From contig NZ_JAQMYP010000075.1 of NCBI RefSeq assembly GCF_028369295.1, positions 1 through 38,438 on the forward strand: 38,438 bases of DNA, given 5' to 3'. The first letter of the stretch is position 1; each line of letters opens with the position of its first letter. The notes below the pieces were generated by a model. It was not told where the DNA came from, searched no databases, and saw nothing but the letters and a program-made list of their open reading frames with translations. Shown here piece by piece: positions 1 through 6,322 of this stretch. The stretch comes from Streptomyces sp. HD (GTDB lineage: Bacteria; Actinomycetota; Actinomycetes; Streptomycetales; Streptomycetaceae). The position numbers and the translations under genes are program-made.

Positions 1-441
1 CCTTGCCCTTGTAGCGGTTCATCACGGTGGTGATGTGGTTCTTCATCACCGTGCGCAGGGTTCCCGCGTCGGTGATGGACTTGACCCAGCCGGGCAGCTG
101 GGAGTGCCACACCAGGGTGTGGCCGCGCATCTTCTGGCCGTGCGCGAAGGCGTGGCTGACGATCGAGTCGGCGGCGGCGACGGTGAACGACCCGCGGGAG
201 GGCTTGGCGTCCCACTTCATTTCGTTCTCCGGGTGATCATCTTGAATTCCCGGTCGAGAATGGTGGAGTACGTGGAGTCGCCGAGCCTGCCCCCGGCCAC
301 TGCCGTGCCGAAGTAACGGCCGCTGCCGGCCGCCGCGTCGGCGGCCGTGGCCGGTGCGGCGGCCTCCGGCGTGCGTGCGGCCAGGGCGACCAGTGGTACG
401 GCGGCGCCCGCAGCGGCGAGGACCACGGAGGCGGCGATCAC
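1..441 (-). pseudogene. GH10 endo-1,4-beta-xylanase, frameshifted and cut by the window edge
   Basis: This is the N-terminal part of a secreted family 10 xylanase. Read from a GTG at 441 it has a hydrophobic, Ala-rich leader, then GSGRYFGTAVAGGRLGDSTY, which parallels the start of the mature xylanase at 11165-12598. The frame then reads DREFKMIT and goes off to an early TGA at about 217. If one base is restored near 229-233 (a C/G run) the reading continues as PENEMKWDAKPSRG, then RGHTLVWHSQLPGW, both classic GH10 segments, to the window edge. So there is a single-base deletion, either a real mutation or a sequencing error. The start is weakly supported: there is no Shine-Dalgarno sequence, and an in-frame stop lies a short way upstream. 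The catalytic glutamates would lie beyond the left edge. Confidence 0.75.
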
Positions 442-622
442 GCGGGGGTCGCCGGACGGCGACGATGAGAACGGTTCTTATCTGACAACGACATGTCCTT
501 CTGCACAGCGGGGCTTGATCCGGTCCCGGTCACCCGCCAGTTGCCGCCACGCACACAAAGGTTGCCGCGATCGAGGCAAGCATTCTCACGGCCGGCGCCG
601 TCGCCCTGCCGCACAGCCGCGT

Positions 623-1411
623 TCACCGCGTCGGGACGAACCCTCCCCGGACCGATGCGGAGCCGCCCGTACCCTGTGCGTCGACGCGGTAGCCGTCGCC
701 CGCGGCACTGCGCTCGCCTGCGCCGCCGTTGTTGAACTGCGCGGCGAACTCATGGTCCCCGGCCGGCACGGTCAGGCCCGGCTTGAGGACCCAGCGGTAG
801 ACCAGCGCGCCGCCGGCCTCCTGGACGGTGACGGTGAAGTTATCACTCGGCAGGGTCTGCCAGGTGCCGGTGCTCTTCGCTCCGCCGGTCTGCACGATCC
901 GGATCTCGACCGTGAGCGAGGTGAGCGGCTGCGTCGTCTTGAGGACGAGGTCGCTCTGCGTCCAGTAGACAGTGCTCTTCGAATTCAGCGAGCCGGCCGA
1001 CCACAGCGGCCCGTCCTGGTTCTCGCCGGCGGTCGGCGAGGGACTGGTGGCCGGCGGAGTCGGGCGCGAGCTGCCCGGGGTGGTGGCCGGGGGCGGCGCG
1101 ACAGGGGTGGGGCGGGCCGATGTCGGGTGCGGGAAGCTGACGGTCGGGGACGGGGTGGCAGGCGTGGTCACGGTGGGCGACGGCGCCGGGGTCGCGACGA
1201 TGGCGGCGACGGCGAGGCCGCCGGTCGTCAGGATGCCGCTGGCGGCGAGCCCGGCGAGGGCGACCCTGGTCCCGGACCGGGCGAACGGTCGCGCGCGGTG
1301 ACGGACGGCGGGGCCGGCCATGCCGCGTTCCACCCGGGCCAGCATCCGCGCGCGGTCGGGCCGGTGGGCCTCGGCGGCCTCGCGCAGCCGACGGTCGATT
1401 TCCTTGTTCAC
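623..1411 (-). CDS. Single-pass membrane protein coupled to a SigE-type sigma factor
   Basis: A 262-residue protein of unknown function. It has a charged cytoplasmic N-terminus (about 1-45, starting MNKEIDRRLREAAEAHRPDR), one membrane segment (about 49-73), a Pro/Thr/Ser-rich linker (about 74-137) and a C-terminal domain (about 140-262) that looks beta-rich and extracellular. The GTG start overlaps the sigma-factor stop (GTGA) and sits behind AGGGAGGAGG, so the two are translationally coupled. The context suggests a signal-sensing partner or anti-sigma-like regulator of that sigma factor, but no recognisable anti-sigma zinc-binding motif is visible. It could equally be a surface protein in the sigma factor's regulon. 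The function is inferred only from position. Confidence 0.8.
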   Translation of the reverse strand: MNKEIDRRLREAAEAHRPDRARMLARVERGMAGPAVRHRARPFARSGTRVALAGLAASGILTTGGLAVAAIVATPAPSPTVTTPATPSPTVSFPHPTSARPTPVAPPPATTPGSSRPTPPATSPSPTAGENQDGPLWSAGSLNSKSTVYWTQSDLVLKTTQPLTSLTVEIRIVQTGGAKSTGTWQTLPSDNFTVTVQEAGGALVYRWVLKPGLTVPAGDHEFAAQFNNGGAGERSAAGDGYRVDAQGTGGSASVRGGFVPTR

Positions 1412-1938
1412 CGGTTCCTCCTCCCTGGCACCAGGTCCCCGGCCGCGTGTGCGCCCAGTAGCTTTTCCAGCTCGGCCATTCCCTTCGAGGTCTGGCTCTT
1501 CACCGTTCCGACCGATATGCCCAGCGCTGCCGCCGTCTCCTTCTCCGACAGGTCGAGGGCGTGTCGGAGCACCACGCAGGCGCGCTTGCGGAATGGCAGC
1601 CGGGCGAGCGCCGCGCGGACGTCCAGCACGGCCGCCATGTCGGGCCCCTCCACCTTCTCGGGGCTGCGGGACCAGAACAGTGTGATCCGGCGTCGCTCCC
1701 GCACCGCGCTGCGGATGCGCCCCCGCGCCAGGTTGGCCACCACACCGCGGGCGTAGGCGAGCGGGTGGTCGGCCTGCCGCAACCGGTCCCAGCGCTGCCA
1801 CAGGGCGACCAGGGCATCCGCCGCGAGGTCGTCCGCCGCATCGGTCTCGCCGGTCAGTAGGTATGCCAGACGGGCGAGCTCGGCATAGTGGCGTTCGAAG
1901 AATTCGTGGAACTCCGCGGACGCGTCATCGAGGACCAT
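1408..1938 (-). CDS. SigE-family RNA polymerase sigma factor (ECF-like)
   Basis: A 176-residue sigma factor. Region 2 lies at about residues 8-70 (FHEFFERHYAELARLAYLL, then a D-rich stretch and ALWQRWDRL). Region 4 lies at about 105-160 (LPFRKRACVVLRHALDLS, then a helix-turn-helix AALGISVGTVKSQTSKGM). The length is typical of the actinobacterial SigE family. The ATG at 1938 is chosen because the protein then begins just before region 2. A run of GGGGG lies immediately upstream and AAGGAG slightly further away; the open frame extends to 2229 without homology. It probably directs core RNA polymerase to a small extracytoplasmic-stress regulon together with the coupled membrane protein. Confidence 0.88.
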   Translation of the reverse strand: MVLDDASAEFHEFFERHYAELARLAYLLTGETDAADDLAADALVALWQRWDRLRQADHPLAYARGVVANLARGRIRSAVRERRRITLFWSRSPEKVEGPDMAAVLDVRAALARLPFRKRACVVLRHALDLSEKETAAALGISVGTVKSQTSKGMAELEKLLGAHAAGDLVPGRRNR

Positions 1939-2650
1939 CCCCCGGTCGCCCTCTCCTTGCCATGATGTGCGCGTTAGTTGCGTGTTCAACAACGGGGGGC
2001 GCAGCCTAACAGTGCCCAGCCCGGGATGCGAACGGCGGTCGTGCATGGTTGCGGGGCGGTGCAGGCCGGCCGGCGGGCTGGTCAAGGCCGGGCGAACCGG
2101 ACGCCGGTCGGCTGCGCGACGTCCGGCTGCACGGCGGCGACGAGCAGCGCCAAGGGAATACCCGTGACCATTCCGCGCCTGCGCCACGGTTGCGGCGCGG
2201 CGTGCTTCGTTGCCCTCATGCCCGTCCATCCGGTAGTTCGAGTCGGCCTTCCGGCTCCTAGTTGCCGCAGAAGACGAGAAGGTTGCCGCCGTACTCCTCC
2301 AACGGCCTCGGCGCCGGCGGACACGGACGTCGCTCGGTCATCCTCGCCCCCGAAACTCGACACCCCAACCGCAGTACGATCGACCCACTCAGCCGTCAAC
2401 CCCACCTACCGACTAGTTCAACGAACTACCGGTAGGTATCGCGCTCTATGGGTTTGATTCGTACCGGAATGCTGATCGGTGGCCACAGAACATCACACAG
2501 TTTGTTCGCGGCGGGTCACGTACGTCGCACATCTGCAAGTCGTCGTTTCCGTCCAGATTCTGATCGAAAGACTGCACTGTCCAGGGAAATGACGGGTAAT
2601 CAGTCTGATCGGAGGTCTGCTGCGGGTTCCGGCTGCAGGGAGCTTTGGAT
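1939..2650. other. Intergenic region with one strong dyad
   Basis: About 710 bases between the sigma-factor start and the IS5-type element. Several open frames cross it, but none has a convincing ribosome site, homology or third-position GC bias. Its only clear structure is the dyad at 2405-2436. The sigma-factor promoter should lie in its left part but I cannot place it. Confidence 0.5.
2405..2436. promoter_or_regulatory. Operator-like nested dyad
   Basis: Inner arms TAGTTC and GAACTA (2414-2419 and 2423-2428) are separated by AAC and sit inside outer arms CCTACCG and CGGTAGG (2405-2411 and 2430-2436). CTACCGGTAG at 2426-2435 is itself a perfect palindrome. This looks like a TetR- or GntR-type operator, but no regulator gene is adjacent. 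A similar dyad lies upstream of the xylanase at 13024-13057. Confidence 0.4.
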
Positions 2651-2654
2651 CTAG

Positions 2655-2678
2655 GGCGTGTCCGACGGGTCAAGTGGC
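2655..2678 (+). repeat. Left terminal inverted repeat of the IS5-type element
   Basis: Starts GGCGTGTCCGACGGGTC directly after CTAG. It matches 21 of 24 positions with the left end of the neighbouring cassette at 4004. Confidence 0.65.
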
Positions 2679-2852
2679 AAGACTCGCCTGTGTGTCCGGG
2701 GGTAAGGAGCGCGTGTCTCTGGGCGCGTGGCACCTTGGAACAAATGGATGGTGGATCGATACAGCAAACCCACATGGGGCATACGGTGCGTGCAGATCGG
2801 CGCCCGTGGAAAGGCATAGCTCAATCAAGATCCCTTAAATGAAGGGGAGTTC

Positions 2853-3053
2853 ATGCGTCGCACCGTTGCTGTTGCCGTTGGAGCCATCGTGTTCCTCGGG
2901 GTGCTGGTCGCCCCTGCTAGTGCCGCCCCTGCGCCCTCCGTCGCACCCAGGAATATCGGAGGCGCCTTGACCTGTGTGATGGGTTCGTTGAGCAAGCCCA
3001 TGGAGCTTCTCACCAGCCTCCCCGGGTGCCTACCGGAGTTGCTGAAGCCGTGA
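2853..3053 (+). CDS. Small secreted peptide, passenger inside the IS5-type element
   Basis: A 66-residue protein with a clear Sec signal peptide: MRRT, then a hydrophobic core AVAVGAIVFLGVLV and an APASA cleavage site near residue 24. The predicted mature peptide has about 42 residues, with cysteines at 41 and 59 that could form one disulfide, and a leucine-rich C-terminus. The ATG follows a good ribosome site (GAAGGGGAG about 3 bases upstream). The gene converges on the transposase, with 11 bases between the two stop codons. I do not recognise a family. It may be a passenger peptide, or the remnant of a resident gene if the true IS end lies closer to 3056. Confidence 0.6.
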   Translation: MRRTVAVAVGAIVFLGVLVAPASAAPAPSVAPRNIGGALTCVMGSLSKPMELLTSLPGCLPELLKP

Positions 3054-3064
3054 CTGCCAGGTGG

Positions 3065-3946
3065 TCACTGGCGGAGCCATAGCCGGACAGCGGCGACGGT
3101 GACGGTGCCGTGGAAGGTGTAGGCCCGCTTGTCGAAGCGGGTCGCCACCGCGCGGAAGCTCTTGAGCTGGTTGATCGTTCGTTCTACCTCGTTGCGGCGC
3201 TTGTACATCGTTTTGTCGAATCCGGTGGGCCGGCCGCCTGCGCTGCCTCGGCGCTGGCGGTTGGCCCGTTGGTCTTTGCGTTCGGGGATGGTGTGCCTGA
3301 CGTGGCGACGTCGTAGGTAGCTCCGGTTGCGGCGGGAGCTGTACGCCTTGTCGCCACCGACATGGCCGGGCCGCATGCGCGGGTGTCCTCCGCCAGGGCG
3401 GGGGACACGGATGCGTTCGAGCACGGGTATCAGCTGCGGGGCATCACCCCACTGCCCTGGCGTGGTCACGAATGCGAGGGGGCGTCGGCCCCCGTCGCTG
3501 GCCAGATGGATCTTGCAGGTCAGGCCGCCCCTGGAACGGCCCAGGGCCTCGTCGTCGCGGTGCTGAGCAGGCCGACTGCATCGGCCCGGAATGCTTGGTG
3601 GGCGTGCACGAGCACCGGCGGCGTGCTGGTGAGCCCGGCAGGACGTCGAGTCAACACCGACCATGGTCCAGTCGATCCTGCCGTCCGCATCGGCGTCAGC
3701 CTGGACGGCTTGCAGGATCCTGTCCCAAGTACCGTCCGCCGACCAGCGGCGATGCCTGTCATAGACCGTTTTCCACTTCCCGAACCGTGGCGGCAGATCC
3801 CGCCATGGGATACCGGTGCGCTGGCGGAAGAGAATGCCGTTGATCACCCTGCGGTGGCTCTTCCACCGCCCGCCCCGCCCGACGTTCTGTGGCAGGTGCG
3901 GCTCCAGCCGAGCCCACTCTGCGTCGGATAGATCACCCCGTCCCAC
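3065..3946 (-). CDS. IS5-family DDE transposase
   Basis: A 293-residue transposase that cuts and joins the element ends. It begins with the typical GRGDLSDAEWARLEPHLP helix region. The DDE residues appear in order: Asp in VGVDSTSCRAHQHAAG, Asp in GGDKAYSS and Glu in RRNEVERTINQLK. The signature ALGRSRGGLTCKIHLASDG lies between. The GTG start at 3946 is 53 bases inside the right terminal repeat. One intact frame with no shifts suggests the element may still be active and could mobilise the neighbouring cassette in trans. Confidence 0.9.
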   Translation of the reverse strand: MGRGDLSDAEWARLEPHLPQNVGRGGRWKSHRRVINGILFRQRTGIPWRDLPPRFGKWKTVYDRHRRWSADGTWDRILQAVQADADADGRIDWTMVGVDSTSCRAHQHAAGARARPPSIPGRCSRPAQHRDDEALGRSRGGLTCKIHLASDGGRRPLAFVTTPGQWGDAPQLIPVLERIRVPRPGGGHPRMRPGHVGGDKAYSSRRNRSYLRRRHVRHTIPERKDQRANRQRRGSAGGRPTGFDKTMYKRRNEVERTINQLKSFRAVATRFDKRAYTFHGTVTVAAVRLWLRQ

Positions 3947-3975
3947 GAGAGACTGAACGACACGGACGCTGCTCA

Positions 3976-3999
3976 GTCACCAGACCCATCGGACACTGC
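3976..3999 (-). repeat. Right terminal inverted repeat of the IS5-type element
   Basis: Read on the minus strand it starts GCAGTGTCCGATGGGTC, directly before CTAG at 4000-4003. It is more diverged than the other three copies in this region. Confidence 0.6.
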
Positions 4000-4003
4000 C
4001 TAG

Positions 4004-4027
4004 GGCCTGTCCGACGGGTCACATGGC
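4004..4027 (+). repeat. Left terminal inverted repeat of the cassette
   Basis: Begins GGCCTGTCCGACGGGTC immediately after CTAG. Confidence 0.75.
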
Positions 4028-4299
4028 TCAAGGACCCGCTCGGGCATCAGCCGGGCATGCGGCCTCTCCCAAGGTTGTCGCGTAACAGGTGATCGCGATC
4101 CTTTCCTTCACCTCGGACCCGCAAGCGGATGTCTGATTCGTGGCTAGAAGTGTGCGGAGCACCTTTCGGACAAGTTCGCGAAGCAGGTACGGAATGTGGG
4201 CGAGCGCGGGATGCTTTCCCATGCCCTCGCTGATTGCTGGCCCACGTCCTGGGCCCGGCTGAGGGCTGCCCGCAGCACTGCCGACGGAGGGGAAGTTCA

Positions 4300-4878
4300 A
4301 TGGCGAACGAGCTCAAGTACGGCGACCAGATCCACCTGCAGAACGGCTACAACGGCTGGCAGGGCGGCTACCTCGACACCAACGGCCACAGCGCCGAAAC
4401 GGGCGGCAAGTACGCGGTCTCGACCAACGACTCTCCCACCCGGGCCAAAGGCACCGGCACCTGGGAAATCCTCTCCGCCTCGGGCAAGGCCGCCGGCCAG
4501 CCCGTCGTCAGCGGCGACCTGGTCTATCTGCGCAACCTCTACGGCGGGGACGGCGGCTACCTGGACACCAATAACCACGCCACCGCCGATCAGAAGACCG
4601 CTGGCGCCAAGTTCGACGTCTCCACCTCCCAGACCAGGGACCGCGCAACGGGAACCGGACGCTGGCGGATCTTCGCCCAGACCTCCACCCCCGCAGACCA
4701 AAACGTCCGCCTCGGTGACACAGTCCACCTCTGGAACACCTACGGCGACAACGGCGGCTTCCTGGAGACCAACAACCACAGCAGCGCCTCAGGCGCCAAG
4801 TACGACATCTGCACCAACGCCTACTTCAACCGCAGCTCCAACGTCGCCGACTGGAAGATCCACAAGGCACAAGCCTGA
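4300..4878 (+). CDS. Three-repeat beta-trefoil-like protein, cassette cargo
   Basis: A 192-residue cytoplasmic-type protein with no signal peptide, no cysteine-rich region and no catalytic motif that I recognise. It has three homologous repeats. Each opens with a GDxVHL-type strand (KYGDQIHLQN, SGDLVYLRN, LGDTVHLWN) and a GGYLDTN or GGFLETN turn plus His, and closes with a W-x-I/F strand (GTWEIL, GRWRIF, ADWKIH). This threefold pattern fits a beta-trefoil of the MIR/fascin or lectin kind, which usually binds sugars or proteins. The ATG at 4300 follows GGAGGGGAAG. The frame is open further upstream to 4234, but without repeat homology. The gene sits alone between the inverted repeats of the cassette. 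Confidence 0.8.
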   Translation: MANELKYGDQIHLQNGYNGWQGGYLDTNGHSAETGGKYAVSTNDSPTRAKGTGTWEILSASGKAAGQPVVSGDLVYLRNLYGGDGGYLDTNNHATADQKTAGAKFDVSTSQTRDRATGTGRWRIFAQTSTPADQNVRLGDTVHLWNTYGDNGGFLETNNHSSASGAKYDICTNAYFNRSSNVADWKIHKAQA

Positions 4879-4890
4879 CCCCCGCAGTAT

Positions 4891-4925
4891 CCGAGTCCCG
4901 GCGATCACAGGTCGCCGGGACTCGG
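4891..4925 (+). terminator. Rho-independent-like terminator of the beta-trefoil gene
   Basis: A perfect 14 bp stem, CCGAGTCCCGGCGA against its complement at 4912-4925, with a 7-base loop, begins 12 bases after the stop codon. There is no U-run, as is common in Streptomyces. It lies inside the cassette, so the cargo carries its own terminator. Confidence 0.75.
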
Positions 4926-4977
4926 CGTATTCACCATGGCATTCTCTCCCGCCAGCGGACGATCCACCGCCAGGTCC

Positions 4978-5001
4978 GTCACGCGACCCGTCGGACAGGC
5001 C
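4978..5001 (-). repeat. Right terminal inverted repeat of the cassette
   Basis: On the minus strand it reads GGCCTGTCCGACGGGTC followed by GCGTGAC, directly before CTAG at 5002-5005. Confidence 0.75.
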
Positions 5002-5005
5002 CTAG

Positions 5006-5356
5006 TGTCGAACTCCGGGCATCTCTTGCCTATTTCAGTGCTGTGTCCGTCAAGTCCCCCTGTATCACAGCGAGCAGCCCGTCGCTCGCGCGCGACGCGC
5101 TGGGGCGACGGCGGTGGTCGAGAGGGTCATCGCGTCCCGCGCGGTGTCACCTGGCGGGACGCCATCGACGAGAGGCTGGTCGCCGGAGGGCTTGTCCGTC
5201 TTGTCGAGCCTGATGACGAAGTGGTCGCGAATCTCGGCTTGTCGTTGATGACGCAAGTGGCACGGCCTGGAACCCCGGGGCATGCGCATCCAGAAGGCCC
5301 GCCGCCCGGGCCCTAGCCCTGGCGAGGCAGCTCCGGCCGGCTCGCGGCCGGCGCGG
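5006..5356. other. Gap with no supported gene
   Basis: About 350 bases between the cassette and the IS5 relic. No open frame has a ribosome site or recognisable motif. It may be decayed mobile DNA continuous with the relic downstream, but I cannot match it to the N-terminal part of an IS5 transposase. Confidence 0.4.
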
Positions 5357-5493
5357 TGGCAGACCAGCAGGATTCGATCGGGAGACCTCCCGTCGGCGCC
5401 GGCGCGACATCATCGAGCGCTGTGTCAACCAGCTCCATGACTCCCGCGGCCTCGCCATCAATACGAGAAGACCGCCTGGCTTCGTCTATGACT
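5357..5493 (+). pseudogene. IS5-type transposase relic, upstream half
   Basis: One frame reads GRRGGRPAGFDRETSRRRRR then DIIERCVNQLHDSRGLAI. This parallels the C-terminal part of IS5 transposases (GGRP-FD-, R-x-VERCxNxLKxxRGLA) and includes the catalytic Glu. A shift of frame then gives YEKTA, the usual continuation. Homology stops there, and the remaining C-terminal residues reappear at 7843-7883. No start codon or upstream part survives. Confidence 0.55.
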
Positions 5494-5509
5494 AGCGACA
5501 GCACTTGTC

Positions 5510-5526
5510 GATGAGTTCTGGCAGCG
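5510..5526 (+). repeat. End repeat, left copy 1
   Basis: GATGAGTTCTGGCAGCG, preceded by GACAGCACTTGTC, which resembles the bases flanking the other copies. Confidence 0.6.
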
Positions 5527-5554
5527 GTCGGGGGTCAGCCGGCCTTGAGGTGTT

Positions 5555-5582
5555 GATGAGTTTTGACAGCGCTTGTTAATCG
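5555..5582 (+). repeat. End repeat, left copy 2
   Basis: GATGAGTTTTGACAGCG followed by CTTGTTAATC. Inverted partner of 7807-7834. Confidence 0.6.
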
Positions 5583-5738
5583 GCGCCACCGGACCCAGGA
5601 CGCAAGTGAACACCTCCCGGCAGGTCGAAGGATGACGACCGTGGCGCAGCCAGTCGGCCGGCGCAGCGCCGACGTCGGACGGCAGCGGCATGTGAGCGCT
5701 CCAGGATCGCCTTCTCCCAGTCGGCAGACCGGTGCGCG

Positions 5739-6233
5739 CTATCTGCGCCGCCAAGGGAGCTCAGCCTGATAGTCGTCCTCGTGGGTGAGACCCTTGATGA
5801 TGGCCTCGCCGATCTCTGCGAACTGGCGGACCTGGTCAGGCGTGAGGTGGTCGAACATCGCCCGGCGCGCCGCCGCGATGTGACCGGGGGCTGCGGCGGC
5901 GAGGACGGCGAAGCCTTCGTCGGTGAGCACGGCGAGTTGGCCGCGCTGGTCCGTCGGGTCGTCGGTGCGTCTCGCCCAGCCGCGTTTTTCCAGCGCCGAC
6001 AGTGCGTGCGAGAGCCGGCTGCGGGTGACCTTCAGGTGCTCGGCGAGGTCGCTCATCCGCAGCGACCGGTCGGGGGCCACGGACAACCGGCTGAGCAGGT
6101 TGTACGTCGCGTGTGACAGGCCGGCGGCCCGTTGCAGCTGCCGCTCCAGGTAGTCGCCCAGCAGCGTTGAGAGGTCGATGTATGCCAGCCAGGCGCGCAT
6201 CTCCTCCTCGGAGAGCCAGGGGGTGTCGCTCAT
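5739..6233 (-). CDS. MarR-family transcriptional regulator
   Basis: A 164-residue winged-helix regulator. It has an N-terminal dimerisation helix region, a DNA-binding part with SLRMSDLAEHLKVTRSRLSH (recognition helix) and a wing carrying ALEKRGWARRTDDPTDQRG, then C-terminal dimerisation helices. I chose the ATG at 6233 (MSDTPWLSEEE); a GTG one codon upstream and a frame extending to 6266 are alternatives, and no clear ribosome site separates them. It is transcribed divergently from the binding-protein gene, and two 16-base dyads in the shared 89-base promoter region suggest that it represses both itself and that neighbour. Confidence 0.88.
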   Translation of the reverse strand: MSDTPWLSEEEMRAWLAYIDLSTLLGDYLERQLQRAAGLSHATYNLLSRLSVAPDRSLRMSDLAEHLKVTRSRLSHALSALEKRGWARRTDDPTDQRGQLAVLTDEGFAVLAAAAPGHIAAARRAMFDHLTPDQVRQFAEIGEAIIKGLTHEDDYQAELPWRRR

Positions 6234-6252
6234 CACACCAGCATATCCGAAG

Positions 6253-6268
6253 GTTTGTACTCTCAAAC
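6253..6268. promoter_or_regulatory. MarR operator, copy 1
   Basis: GTTTGTACTCTCAAAC, an imperfect version of copy 2 that lies nearer the marR start. Confidence 0.6.
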
Positions 6269-6292
6269 AAATCGGCTATCGTCGACCCGGAT

Positions 6293-6308
6293 GTTTGAGA
6301 GCTCAAAC
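6293..6308. promoter_or_regulatory. MarR operator, copy 2
   Basis: GTTTGAGAGCTCAAAC has perfect 7 bp arms, GTTTGAG and CTCAAAC, with a 2-base spacer. Its centre is 40 bases from that of copy 1 and 15 bases before the binding-protein start, where binding would block transcription or ribosome access. Confidence 0.65.
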
Positions 6309-6322
6309 TCTTCGGAGGTGTC

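Larger units (their letters stand above)
2655..3999 (-). mobile_element. IS5-type insertion sequence carrying a passenger gene
   Basis: The element is bounded by CTAG at 2651-2654 and 4000-4003, taken as a target duplication. The imperfect terminal inverted repeats match at 18 of 24 positions; the shared core is GTGTCCGA followed one base later by GGGTC. It holds a full-length transposase gene on the minus strand and, between the transposase 3' end and the left terminus, a small secreted-peptide gene. The left end lies about 400 bases past the transposase stop, longer than typical for IS5 elements, which is why the small gene appears to be a passenger. I searched for a closer left end around 3040-3065 and saw none that matches. 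Confidence 0.65.
4004..5001 (+). mobile_element. Transposase-free mobile insertion cassette with IS5-type ends
   Basis: A 998-base segment bounded by CTAG at 4000-4003 and 5002-5005. The terminal inverted repeats have 17 identical bases, GGCCTGTCCGACGGGTC, and match 21 of 24 overall. The ends nearly match those of the adjacent IS5-type element. There is no transposase inside, only one gene with its own ribosome site and a strong terminator. This layout is that of a mobile insertion cassette, in which a cargo gene replaces the transposase and a related IS supplies transposition in trans. Confidence 0.7.

Noticed and set aside
347..1756. 469-codon plus-strand open frame
   Set aside because: Antisense to the sigma factor and membrane protein; composition is Arg/Gly/Ala-rich without any domain.
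3030..3065. Possible closer left end of the IS5-type element
   Set aside because: The bases after the transposase stop do not match the right terminal repeat or carry CTAG; the match at 2655 is much better.
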